From: JAHDDW01 sp964648795
GTDB lineage: Bacteria > Actinomycetota > Acidimicrobiia > Acidimicrobiales > SZUA-35
Length of the DNA: 64,000 nucleotides
Reading direction: 5' to 3'
Assembly (NCBI GenBank): GCA_964648795.1
Contig: CAZYMB010000010.1
Location: 1-64,000, forward strand
The notes below the pieces were generated by a model, which searched no databases, was not told the origin of the DNA, and worked only from the letters and a program-made list of their open reading frames with translations. Position 1 is the first letter of the stretch; every line of letters starts with the position of its first letter. Of this stretch, positions 49,905 through 57,819 are shown piece after piece. A program made the translations under genes and the position numbers.

Positions 49905-51376
49905 AACTGGCTCCTTAATCTAGTCGCAGCAGCGCTATATTCTTTAACTGCTCCATCGACTTGTGTTAATAGTGCTTCTTGGTCTGATGCCATAAATTTG
50001 ACATCAGACCGGTTTAGTAGTTGAGCAATGGCAGTTAGTTCACTCGCCCCTAAAAGTGCTGCACTAGAGCTTAAAGTGTGAGCGCTCCTTGCTAACTGCT
50101 GCGAATCGGTTGGCATAACCATGGCGGCAATCATCTGACTGTGTTTGGATAGTTCGGAAACAAATGTTTCAACTAGTTGGAGGACAATTTCGACTCCACC
50201 AAGTGTCTCAACTAAGTCTTCTATCATCGCTGCGCTCTTACGGCGGTCTACCTCTCGTGTCTGCGCTTGAGGTATGACAGATTGCAGAGCCTGTTCTAAG
50301 TCTTCAATCGAAACGGGTTTAGACAAGAACTTAGACATACCGGCTGCAATGCATTCGTCTTCGTCAGAGCTTAGGGCATTTGCTGTCATAGCAATTATCG
50401 CTGGGTGCGGTTGTATCGACTCGTCAGCCCTGATCTGCCTGGTAGCTTCTAGGCCGTCGATACCTGGGAGATTCCAGTCCATCAGGATGGCAGCAAAGTT
50501 CTCTCCAGCACGTTCAACAGCCTCTTCGCCGGTACCAACTACAACTGGTTCGTAGCCTAAGATCTCGAGTTGTTTACGAGCCAGAAGTTGGTTAACTTCA
50601 TTGTCTTCGACTACAAGGATCCGCCCGACGTTTGCTGATAAGTTAGCGTCTGCTACGGTCTTGCCAGAGTCCTTAGCGCTTGGCAGCGCTGCTACAAAGG
50701 TGAACTTCGAGCCTTGTTCGGGTTCGCTCTCTACTCCAATGTATCCGCCCATCAGGCGAGCAAGCTCAGAGGAGATTGCCAAGCCGAGCCCACTTCCAGT
50801 AGCAGTCGAATGTGCTTGCACAAATGGTGTAAATATTGAACCGATCATATTTGGAAGGATTCCAGGCCCAGTGTCGACTACTGAGCAAGCCAGGAGGCCG
50901 TCATGCATATTCAGTTCGACAGTTACTGAACCTGTTTCGGTGAACTTAACGGCGTTGCGAATTAGATTGCGGACCACCTGTCCGTATCTAACTTTGTCTC
51001 CAAGAACGAACTGCGGAACCTCGGGGTCGCATAGAAGTATTAGTTCTAGTCCTTTGTTCTCTGCAAGCGGTCTTGATGATTCGACGACATTAGCGACTAG
51101 CTCAGCAATGCCAAAAGAGTCTGACTCTAACTCAAGTCCAGATTCAGCTGCCCTGGAGTAGTCCAGGAGATCATCGATTAAGACTCGCAGAGCCGAAGCT
51201 TCAGTCTGTAGGGCATGGACTAAACGCTTATCTTCTTGTCTAATTTCACGCTTGGTTAAGAGCTCAGCCAAACCGAGAATAGCGTGCAGGGGTCCCCTGA
51301 TTTCATGACTAGCATTTGCGAGCAGCCGGAGAGGACTTGGGTCGTTTTTTGTAACTTCGGTTGGAGAAAGAGTCAC
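49901..51376 (-). CDS. Soluble hybrid histidine kinase (HisKA-HATPase-receiver-HPt)
   Basis: 491 residues and no N-terminal sensor: the HisKA motif NASHEIRGPLHAILG begins at residue 21 with His24. HATPase follows with NLIRNAVKFT (Asn141), DTGPGI and GSGLGLAIS. The receiver domain (252-370) has VEDNE, phospho-acceptor Asp300 in LMDWNLPG, and Lys353. The HPt domain (380-491) has His433 in RSAHTLSSSAALLG. It needs an input in trans; the H-NOX protein encoded next is the obvious one. GTG start 7 bases from a sigma-28-like -10. First gene of the ten-gene series. Confidence 0.92.
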   Translation of the reverse strand: MTLSPTEVTKNDPSPLRLLANASHEIRGPLHAILGLAELLTKREIRQEDKRLVHALQTEASALRVLIDDLLDYSRAAESGLELESDSFGIAELVANVVESSRPLAENKGLELILLCDPEVPQFVLGDKVRYGQVVRNLIRNAVKFTETGSVTVELNMHDGLLACSVVDTGPGILPNMIGSIFTPFVQAHSTATGSGLGLAISSELARLMGGYIGVESEPEQGSKFTFVAALPSAKDSGKTVADANLSANVGRILVVEDNEVNQLLARKQLEILGYEPVVVGTGEEAVERAGENFAAILMDWNLPGIDGLEATRQIRADESIQPHPAIIAMTANALSSDEDECIAAGMSKFLSKPVSIEDLEQALQSVIPQAQTREVDRRKSAAMIEDLVETLGGVEIVLQLVETFVSELSKHSQMIAAMVMPTDSQQLARSAHTLSSSAALLGASELTAIAQLLNRSDVKFMASDQEALLTQVDGAVKEYSAAATRLRSQL

Positions 51377-51410
51377 CCTTCTAGTTTCGGCCTAGCCGAG
51401 AGCTTGATTA
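51377..51410 (-). promoter_or_regulatory. Sigma-28/WhiG-like promoter candidate for the H-NOX operon
   Basis: On the minus strand: TAAT (51407-51410), 15 bases, GCCGAAAC (51384-51391), 7 bases, GTG. The octamer matches GCCGATAA at 6 of 8. Confidence 0.5.
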
Positions 51411-51472
51411 GCTTATTCGGGTACTAAATACCTTTAATAAAGACTTGTTCTGCTTGCTTTGGGCTTGCTAAG

Positions 51473-51487
51473 GCCGATTAGAAGATT
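51473..51487 (+). promoter_or_regulatory. Sigma-28/WhiG-like -10 candidate for the GT-C operon
   Basis: GCCGATTA (51473-51480), 7 bases, ATG. The octamer matches GCCGATAA at 7 of 8 and is identical to that before the AAA ATPase gene. No clear TAAA at 15-16 bases. The 111-base region is shared with the divergent H-NOX operon. Confidence 0.48.
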
Positions 51488-54400
51488 ATGTCGGCTTTTT
51501 CTGACCAGCAACCAAAGCCCACAGGCTTGCTTAACGACTCTGCACCTAGCGTAGAGCGTAAAAGTGGGCTGCTTGCAGCTGCGTTGGTCATCACGATTGT
51601 TTTCCATGGGACACTGCTGTTCACAGGTTCTTTTACAGAGACCTATGACGCCTTCATTCATATCTTCCTAGGCGATCACTACGCACGAGATTGGTTTTCT
51701 ACTTGGGATCAGCGTTGGTATACCGGATTCACGACAGTGTCGTATCCTCCGGCAGTCCATATGGTGATTGCTGCGGTAGGTTCAATATTCGGAGACCTCC
51801 GGATCGGTTTTATACTGACGATGCTCCTTGGAATGGTTTTGGTGATCCTTGGGGTGTACCGATTCAGCAGGCTTTGGGTCGGACCGAAACAGGCTGGCTT
51901 TGCAGCACTGGTTGCTTCGCTCAGTTCTGGTTTGGTTGAAACTGTTCACCTATACGGGCAGCTACCTACAATCTGGGCGCTCGGATTCTTACTGAACGCT
52001 TCATGGCATGTTGGGCGTTACACAAAGTATGGGAACTTTAAAGACCTATGGTTCGCCATTGCGCTGCTAGCTGCCACAACGGCAGGCCATCACGTAACCA
52101 CCCTATTTGGAGCGATCTTTTTCTTAGGCCCAGTCATTGTCTATGCACTATTAAATGCAAGTCGATCGCAAAGCCCGATGAAGGGTTCAGTTTTAGCGCT
52201 GACTATCCGTCGCATCAGCGCCATGTTGCCAGAATTGAACAGAGCAGTAGTGCTCACAGTCTCAACAGTTGCACTGCTGATTTTCGTAGTCTTGCCGTAT
52301 TGGCTGTGGACAGCACGTGACCCAATCACTCAGATTTCAATCCCCCATGGAAGTCGTCAAAACTTTATCTCCAATCCAAACCTAGGTTTAATCTTCTTTG
52401 TCATCCCTTGGGGTCTACTCATCTTTTGCTTACCTGCAGTCACAAGGCACTACATTCGAGAACGTCAATGGCCGTTAGCTGCTTCTCTTGGGCTGGCCTT
52501 CGTCCTTGGCACTGGTGGTACTACCCCGATTCCTAGCGTTCTTCTTGGTGGCGCGTTCGATATCTTAACCCTCGACCGATTTACGCTATGGGCGACGATT
52601 CTAATCCTTCCAGGCGCTGGCGCTCTACTAGCATCAGCACAGGCCAAGCTCGCTGCCATTAGCAAATCTCGAGTTCGCCCGCTTGCAATGGCAGGAGCGA
52701 GCACCGTCATCTTGAGCTTTGTTGCGTTCGCAATATTCTCAGCGTCCTTAACGCAGTATCGACCGTTCCAGCCCGATGAAATAGACACTGATCCGATCGT
52801 TGACTTTCTAGAAAGGGACCAGCACGATCGTTGGCGCTATCTGACCTTAGGGTTCGGTGATCAAATCGCTTGGCTGTCTACTCAGACCACAGCTACTCAA
52901 GTCGACGGCAATTATCACTCTGCACGACGCTTGCCAGAACTAGTTTCTACATCAGTAGAACGATTAGAAGGAGCCAAATACCGGGGCGTAGATGGACTTG
53001 GTTCCCTCCAACAGTTCCTTGAAGTCCCCGAACGTTACAACCTAAAGTTTGTCTTCTCTAACGACCGATTCTATGACCCGGTTCTAAACGCTACTGGTTG
53101 GATTAACTTAGGACCCCTAGAAAATGGGATTGACTTATGGGAACGGGCGGACATTGAACCGTTACCTACCCCACTACCGGTAAACGAAATACCGGCATGG
53201 CAGAGACTTCTTTGGGGAACCGTTCCGCCTATAGCAACGCTAATCGGTTTAGTTTCGATTGGGCTTGGTTACTTCTCTTCTTCCAGTGAACCATCTACGT
53301 CTAGCCGTAAGGCCAAAGGCAGACTTCAAGTAGGGCTAGCAATGTGGGCAGAGCAGCGTCTTGAGTCTACTCATACGCAGTCAGAGAAATCGTGGTCAGT
53401 TAACCTAGCCGAGCGCATCAATTTCAAACCGTTGTATATAACAATCGGTGTAATTGGATTTGCCGGCCTCGCCTGGAGCTGGGCGAGTGGCAGCGACCCA
53501 ACACCCGAAGAAGTCATCGAAGAATTCTACGTTGCCCTAGACGAACGCAGATTTACCGATGCTTATGGTCTGCTAGACCCAGATTTGCGACCAAGTTTCG
53601 AGCTATGGCAAACTCAACGTTCACGTGACGGCGGGCTTATTGCCTCATTTGCACTTCTGGACGAAGTCGAGTCGAAAACAATCTCTCAAGACGATAATTC
53701 AACAGAGTTGGACGTAGATCTTCGTTATCTCACATCTCTAAATTTTGTCAACGTAGAACAAACACGAACGGTTAACTTCTCACAAGGTTCATGGCGAATA
53801 GTTCCCAGTGAACCAGACGAGTCGACTACCCCAGACCAGCTACTTCGTTCTGGACAAGTTAGCTTATTTGAGCGAGGGCGAAGACAAACAACCGATGAAA
53901 CAACAGATCTGGCCGATGTACAAGATAGGCCAAATCTTGAGTTGGCAGATACTGCACTAACTGTGGCCAATGGACGTCCTCGTCTGGTAGGAACAGTAAC
54001 GAATGTTGATGTAGACCCCGCTGACCTAACGATTACTGGAACACTGCTAGAAGATGGCGAGGCTACAGCCATCTATAACGCAGCAGGATCTCACAGCCCA
54101 ACTCTCCTACCGGGAGAATCAACACCATTCCAAGTCGAGTTTGAGGAAGTTGCAGCGCAACAGGCAGAAGAATTCGACCCAATAGACTGGCAACCAATCA
54201 CAGTGGAGTCCTTAGACGGCCTGTCTGCCCAGATAGATGTGCGAGCAGTAGTTGCTACAGATCGACTCGAGCGTGGCTTGGCCGCTTCTGAAGTTTCTAT
54301 TCTGGAGACTGACGGACAGAAAAGCCTCTCAGGTTTACTTCGCAACACCGGGGCTAACAATGCACGTGTGCCTCGAGTACTTGTTAGTTACCTAAATGAG

Positions 54401-54652
54401 GACGGAACTTTGCTCGACCAACAACAGCAGTTTGTGACAACATCGATTGGGCCAAGCCGCAGTACTAATTTTGAAATAGAACTCAACCCGAGTCTCGGCG
54501 GTATAGCTATAGATGGCATCTCGTCATCGATTAATGGTTTAGAGCAGCCAAACACCATTCCGGCAACAGTTCCTGCACTGACACTCGACGTTACCGGCGA
54601 AGCCTACGATTCGATTCGAATCGATGTCGCAGCGTATTGGGGTGAGCAATGA
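51488..54652 (+). CDS. Large GT-C-like membrane protein with extracytoplasmic NTF2-like and FxLYD-like domains
   Basis: 1054 residues. About ten or more helices fill residues 30-415, with an acidic first outer loop (ETYDAFIHIFLGDHY) and YGQLPTIWALGF, as in PTPS-related/GT-C membrane transferases. An outer domain follows, then helices near 580 and 665, an NTF2-like domain (about 675-775) with IIEEFYVALDERRF-type pattern, and two beta domains (about 820-1050) of FxLYD type (LVGTVTNVDV, LSGLLRNTGANNARVPRVLV). Likely makes or modifies a surface glycan. Starts an operon of three with 4-base overlaps. Confidence 0.72.
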   Translation: MSAFSDQQPKPTGLLNDSAPSVERKSGLLAAALVITIVFHGTLLFTGSFTETYDAFIHIFLGDHYARDWFSTWDQRWYTGFTTVSYPPAVHMVIAAVGSIFGDLRIGFILTMLLGMVLVILGVYRFSRLWVGPKQAGFAALVASLSSGLVETVHLYGQLPTIWALGFLLNASWHVGRYTKYGNFKDLWFAIALLAATTAGHHVTTLFGAIFFLGPVIVYALLNASRSQSPMKGSVLALTIRRISAMLPELNRAVVLTVSTVALLIFVVLPYWLWTARDPITQISIPHGSRQNFISNPNLGLIFFVIPWGLLIFCLPAVTRHYIRERQWPLAASLGLAFVLGTGGTTPIPSVLLGGAFDILTLDRFTLWATILILPGAGALLASAQAKLAAISKSRVRPLAMAGASTVILSFVAFAIFSASLTQYRPFQPDEIDTDPIVDFLERDQHDRWRYLTLGFGDQIAWLSTQTTATQVDGNYHSARRLPELVSTSVERLEGAKYRGVDGLGSLQQFLEVPERYNLKFVFSNDRFYDPVLNATGWINLGPLENGIDLWERADIEPLPTPLPVNEIPAWQRLLWGTVPPIATLIGLVSIGLGYFSSSSEPSTSSRKAKGRLQVGLAMWAEQRLESTHTQSEKSWSVNLAERINFKPLYITIGVIGFAGLAWSWASGSDPTPEEVIEEFYVALDERRFTDAYGLLDPDLRPSFELWQTQRSRDGGLIASFALLDEVESKTISQDDNSTELDVDLRYLTSLNFVNVEQTRTVNFSQGSWRIVPSEPDESTTPDQLLRSGQVSLFERGRRQTTDETTDLADVQDRPNLELADTALTVANGRPRLVGTVTNVDVDPADLTITGTLLEDGEATAIYNAAGSHSPTLLPGESTPFQVEFEEVAAQQAEEFDPIDWQPITVESLDGLSAQIDVRAVVATDRLERGLAASEVSILETDGQKSLSGLLRNTGANNARVPRVLVSYLNEDGTLLDQQQQFVTTSIGPSRSTNFEIELNPSLGGIAIDGISSSINGLEQPNTIPATVPALTLDVTGEAYDSIRIDVAAYWGEQ

Positions 54653-55833
54653 AAAAGTATCTTCTAGGCGCACTAGCAGTACTCGCAGTCTTAGCTCTCG
54701 CTGTCGTACTAAATAGAGGCCCACAGACAAGAATCGTGACCCCAAATACAGACATCTCAATTGAGGTAGCTACCAGCTTCGGGGCCGGCGAAGCTATAGA
54801 AGGCCAGGTCATATTTTCTAGCAACCCGCAAGAGGCTTCTTTAATATTGGAGACCTCGCTAGGGGCGTTCTCTCAAGATCTAGATGCATCCAGTGGTGTA
54901 GGTGAGTTTAGCTTTGAGGGGACCCGTGCTACGGCTGGACAAATTCGATTAGTGGTGATCTCTTCTCTCGGAACCACATCAGCAACTGTTGAAGTAATTG
55001 CAGGAGACCCCGTTGAAGTTCTACCAAGTTTTGTTGGGCAGAGAACCATCCAAGTTGGCGGAAGACAAGACTCTATGGTTGTAGTGATTCCCATAGACGC
55101 CTACGCAAATCCAGTGGCGGATGGAACTCCCGTAGTATTCGAGATTCTGCGACCGACTGGCCAATCAACCCAAACTAGAGACCAAGTTTCAGACCTTCTT
55201 GCTTATCATGTGTTCGATTCAGAATCGATTGCTGCATACTCAACAGTGATCTCTAACTCTGGCGAGTCCGTCTCTGCAAATCAGAGGGTTCTAGAAGTTC
55301 CAGCTAGTGCCGCTCAGGTTGAAATCGTTCCACTAGCCACTGCCCTGCCAAACGCAGACGGCTTTAGCGTGACCTCGGTTAATACAGCAACACTCTTAGA
55401 TCAATTCGACAATCGCCTCCTAGATGGCCAAAGCGCCAGCGCCCTACTGAGTGGACCTGCTGGTTCGAGCCGCTTTAGCGCACAAATAATTAATGGCATC
55501 GCTAGCTTTCCCATCCCTGCTCCTAGTCTTCCGGGCACATATTCCCTGTCCATCTCAGTTGGATCAACGGTTTCGGATACTGTTGAGCTCGAGTTCAACC
55601 CTGCTGTCACAGACTTTGACGTCGAGCTGACTTCACAAACTAATGTATTGACGATTGGCCCCGTCTCTAACGTGAGCGGGTCTTTAGTAGTCGACGGTAC
55701 TCCAGTAATCATCAAACTAGAAGATGGGACCGAGCGTGCGGTTCAGCTAGTTGATGGCTTAGCCGCTTTAGAGCTTACAGAAGTAGTCCCAACAGAAGTG
55801 ATCATTCTTGGACAAAGCGAGGTTGTATCTTGA
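54649..55833 (+). CDS. Membrane-anchored Ig-like (invasin/Big-type) beta protein
   Basis: 394 residues: an N-terminal anchor helix (about 4-21), then repeated beta-sandwich segments. DAYANPVADGTPVVFEI and DQFDNRLLDGQSASALLSGPAG are the hallmark phrases of bacterial Ig-like (Big-1) domains (nonpolar-strand, D-x-x-x-N-P, DGT). No enzyme motif. Overlaps the GT-C-like gene by 4 bases and the next gene by 4. Probably an outer-surface structural partner of the large membrane protein. Confidence 0.65.
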   Translation: MKKYLLGALAVLAVLALAVVLNRGPQTRIVTPNTDISIEVATSFGAGEAIEGQVIFSSNPQEASLILETSLGAFSQDLDASSGVGEFSFEGTRATAGQIRLVVISSLGTTSATVEVIAGDPVEVLPSFVGQRTIQVGGRQDSMVVVIPIDAYANPVADGTPVVFEILRPTGQSTQTRDQVSDLLAYHVFDSESIAAYSTVISNSGESVSANQRVLEVPASAAQVEIVPLATALPNADGFSVTSVNTATLLDQFDNRLLDGQSASALLSGPAGSSRFSAQIINGIASFPIPAPSLPGTYSLSISVGSTVSDTVELEFNPAVTDFDVELTSQTNVLTIGPVSNVSGSLVVDGTPVIIKLEDGTERAVQLVDGLAALELTEVVPTEVIILGQSEVVS

Positions 55834-56426
55834 TGCCCACTAGAAAGCCCACTATCAAACGAGCAGTAAAGGTTCTCGTTCTTGCCTGTTTCGTTATAGG
55901 ACTAGGGCTCTTGGCGACCAGCTCTAAGGCACTAACTCAGTCTGACAACGCCCGCTCGATCTTTACAGAAGCAGAGCCACCGATTAGCGATATTGCATCT
56001 CAGGTCGAGTGGCTTATGGATGGAGACAAAGTCTTTCGTCCGACCACCGACGAATTTAGGGATCAACTCGCGTTGTCTTGGGCTGGTGCATTTGCTGAGA
56101 TTGACTCCGTCACTGTCTCAGAAGATGGCCCGCTAGCGCCATCCTATGTTTCAGGACCAAGCCTAGATGGGCTAACTACTGAGACAGATTTTGTAAGCTC
56201 TGAGCAGCTTTCACATACTCTGCAGCTAACGTTCTTATCTGCTGACGGTCAGGTAGCGAGAGTGTCTTCGACCGAGACCGTGCAGTCCGTGAAGTATGAA
56301 CTCAACGACTTAGAAGCAAATGCTACTGTGACCGAAACCTACGATGCGGTTCTGTTGCTTGAGGATGGCAATTGGCGTATACGCCACCTAGTAAGAACTA
56401 GTTCCGATCTAGATTGGGCAAACTAG
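55830..56426 (+). CDS. Secreted or anchored NTF2-like domain protein
   Basis: 198 residues: a basic start, a hydrophobic helix (about 14-32, ending TSSKA, possibly cleaved), then a domain ending in VTETYDAVLLLEDGNWRIRHLVR, the typical last strands of NTF2-like/SnoaL-like folds. It resembles the NTF2-like part inside the large protein two genes upstream, suggesting related binding roles. No catalytic residues can be named. Its end overlaps the response regulator gene on the opposite strand by 4 bases. Confidence 0.6.
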   Translation: MMPTRKPTIKRAVKVLVLACFVIGLGLLATSSKALTQSDNARSIFTEAEPPISDIASQVEWLMDGDKVFRPTTDEFRDQLALSWAGAFAEIDSVTVSEDGPLAPSYVSGPSLDGLTTETDFVSSEQLSHTLQLTFLSADGQVARVSSTETVQSVKYELNDLEANATVTETYDAVLLLEDGNWRIRHLVRTSSDLDWAN

Positions 56427-57115
56427 GACGCTACCAGCTTGTAGCCAACGCCTCGAACTGCAACGACAGCGAAACTATCAGTACCAGCAAGCTTTTTCTT
56501 TAAGTTCGCCACGTGGACATTTAGAGCATGGCCATCGCCTAACCATTCTGCTGATCCCCAAACCCACTCGGCTAATTGAGGGCGACTAACAACCTCTTCA
56601 ACATTCCTGCATAGCAAAGTCAAAATATCGAATTCAATCTTGGTGAGCTTAAGCTCTGCCTCTCTGAGAGTTGCCGTTCTCTTTGTCGTGTCTAGTTCCA
56701 GCTCACCAATAGAGAATTCAACTTGTACGTCAAGATCTAGGTCGCTTGTTCGTCTAGCGAGTGCTTTTAGTCTCAACAGTAACTCGAGTGGCTCGAAAGG
56801 CTTCACGATATAGTCGTCCGCTCCAGCGCCCAGGCCAACGATTCTCTCCATCGGTTCACTTCTAGCGCTAACGATTACAACCAGTGAATCGGTAGTCTCC
56901 TTAATCTGAGTACATAGATCTTTACCGTCAAGGTCAGGTAAGCCAAGATCAAGAATTACGAAGTCAAACCTGTCAGCGCTAAGAAGCGTTTTTGCTTCGC
57001 TTCCAGTCGCTGCTTCTGACACCGAGAAGTCTTGAGAAGCTAGCAGCTTGGTCAGAAACTGTCGTTGAGTCTCAGAGTCTTCTACAATTAGTGCACTTGT
57101 GGTGGCTTCACCCAT
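56423..57115 (-). CDS. OmpR/PhoB-type response regulator (orphan)
   Basis: 230 residues. Receiver domain (about 8-120): VEDSET, phospho-acceptor in VILDLGLPDLDG, VSARS, and Lys in VKPFEPLELLLR. Winged-helix DNA-binding domain (about 132-230): LTKIEFDILTLLC, VSRPQLAEWVWG, HVANLKKKL and VRGVGYKL. No kinase is encoded beside it; the hybrid kinase of the H-NOX operon is the nearest candidate. The ATG lies 7 bases after a sigma-28-like octamer and has no ribosome site. Confidence 0.92.
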   Translation of the reverse strand: MGEATTSALIVEDSETQRQFLTKLLASQDFSVSEAATGSEAKTLLSADRFDFVILDLGLPDLDGKDLCTQIKETTDSLVVIVSARSEPMERIVGLGAGADDYIVKPFEPLELLLRLKALARRTSDLDLDVQVEFSIGELELDTTKRTATLREAELKLTKIEFDILTLLCRNVEEVVSRPQLAEWVWGSAEWLGDGHALNVHVANLKKKLAGTDSFAVVAVRGVGYKLVAS

Positions 57116-57150
57116 ATTGAACAGATCGACCTAAATGCGACTTTGCTTGA
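57116..57150 (-). promoter_or_regulatory. Sigma-28/WhiG-like promoter candidate for the response regulator gene
   Basis: On the minus strand: TCAA (57147-57150), 16 bases, GTCGATCT (57123-57130), 7 bases, ATG. The -10 is weaker (5 of 8) but the spacing fits exactly. The rest of the gap to 57262 holds a small CCGGG/CCCGG hairpin and no gene. Confidence 0.38.
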
Positions 57151-57261
57151 ATGGGTCCAATCTCAAGGCTTGCCGGGCGGGAGAGACACCCGGAAGCGTT
57201 GAGTATTTGGGGGTAATAAAGTTATCGACGAGCAAAGCCAAACAATACAGTCAGGACTCGA

Positions 57262-57816
57262 TCAAGAATCGCCGAGAACTAGGGCAGCCGCTTGCGCTAG
57301 ACCGTCCTCACCGAGTGCACCAACAGAGACTGTGGTTTGTCCTGATTCGGATACAAGAACTGTGGATGGCTGTTGGGTAACGCCAAAGAGTTCCCAAAGT
57401 ACTGCCTCATCGTCCTGTAGATGCACGACGTTCTCCCCTACGAGACGGGAGTTTTGCACGTAGGTGTTGTAGCTTTGCGCATCTGCCTGGCTGTGAATGA
57501 AGACATAGGTGACTTCAGAGTTGTTCTCAGCGGCTGTTGCTAACAATGGGCCTTCTTCTACGCATATTGGGCAGTCAGGGACAACGAAGGTAACGATGAG
57601 GGGGCGCTGGCTGAATAACTCGGCACCTTCGACTAGACGGTTGCTTTCTAGCTCAGGTGCTGCGAAGTTGAATCGATCTTCGGCACTCTCGATATCTACG
57701 GTACTTGACACTGTCTCAGCAGAATTTGCTTGTTCAGCCGACGTTTGTGAATCGGCTGAACAAGCAATTGTTAGGAGTGGCAGAATAAGTATGGTGAGTA
57801 ACTTTTTCACGTCCAT
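57262..57816 (-). CDS. Thioredoxin-like lipoprotein
   Basis: 184 residues. Signal and lipobox LTIAC place it on the outer face of the membrane; the mature N-terminus is a Ser/Ala/Glu linker. The thioredoxin-like fold has an active-site pair VVPDCPICVEEGP (CPIC, a CxxC) and GVTQQPSTVLV with the cis-proline. It would reduce or isomerise disulfides in exported proteins; the neighbouring secreted proteins contain several cysteines. 3 bases after the propeller gene, so cotranscribed. Confidence 0.82.
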   Translation of the reverse strand: MDVKKLLTILILPLLTIACSADSQTSAEQANSAETVSSTVDIESAEDRFNFAAPELESNRLVEGAELFSQRPLIVTFVVPDCPICVEEGPLLATAAENNSEVTYVFIHSQADAQSYNTYVQNSRLVGENVVHLQDDEAVLWELFGVTQQPSTVLVSESGQTTVSVGALGEDGLAQAAALVLGDS

Positions 57817-57819
57817 ACC

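Noticed and set aside
57168..57195. Cyclic di-GMP riboswitch or terminator in the gap before the response regulator
   Set aside because: There is only a five-base CCGGG/CCCGG stem without the conserved riboswitch core or a T run.
57135..57380. Plus-strand open frame of 81 codons overlapping the thioredoxin-like lipoprotein gene
   Set aside because: Its composition looks random, no start signal is present, and half of it lies antisense to a clear gene.
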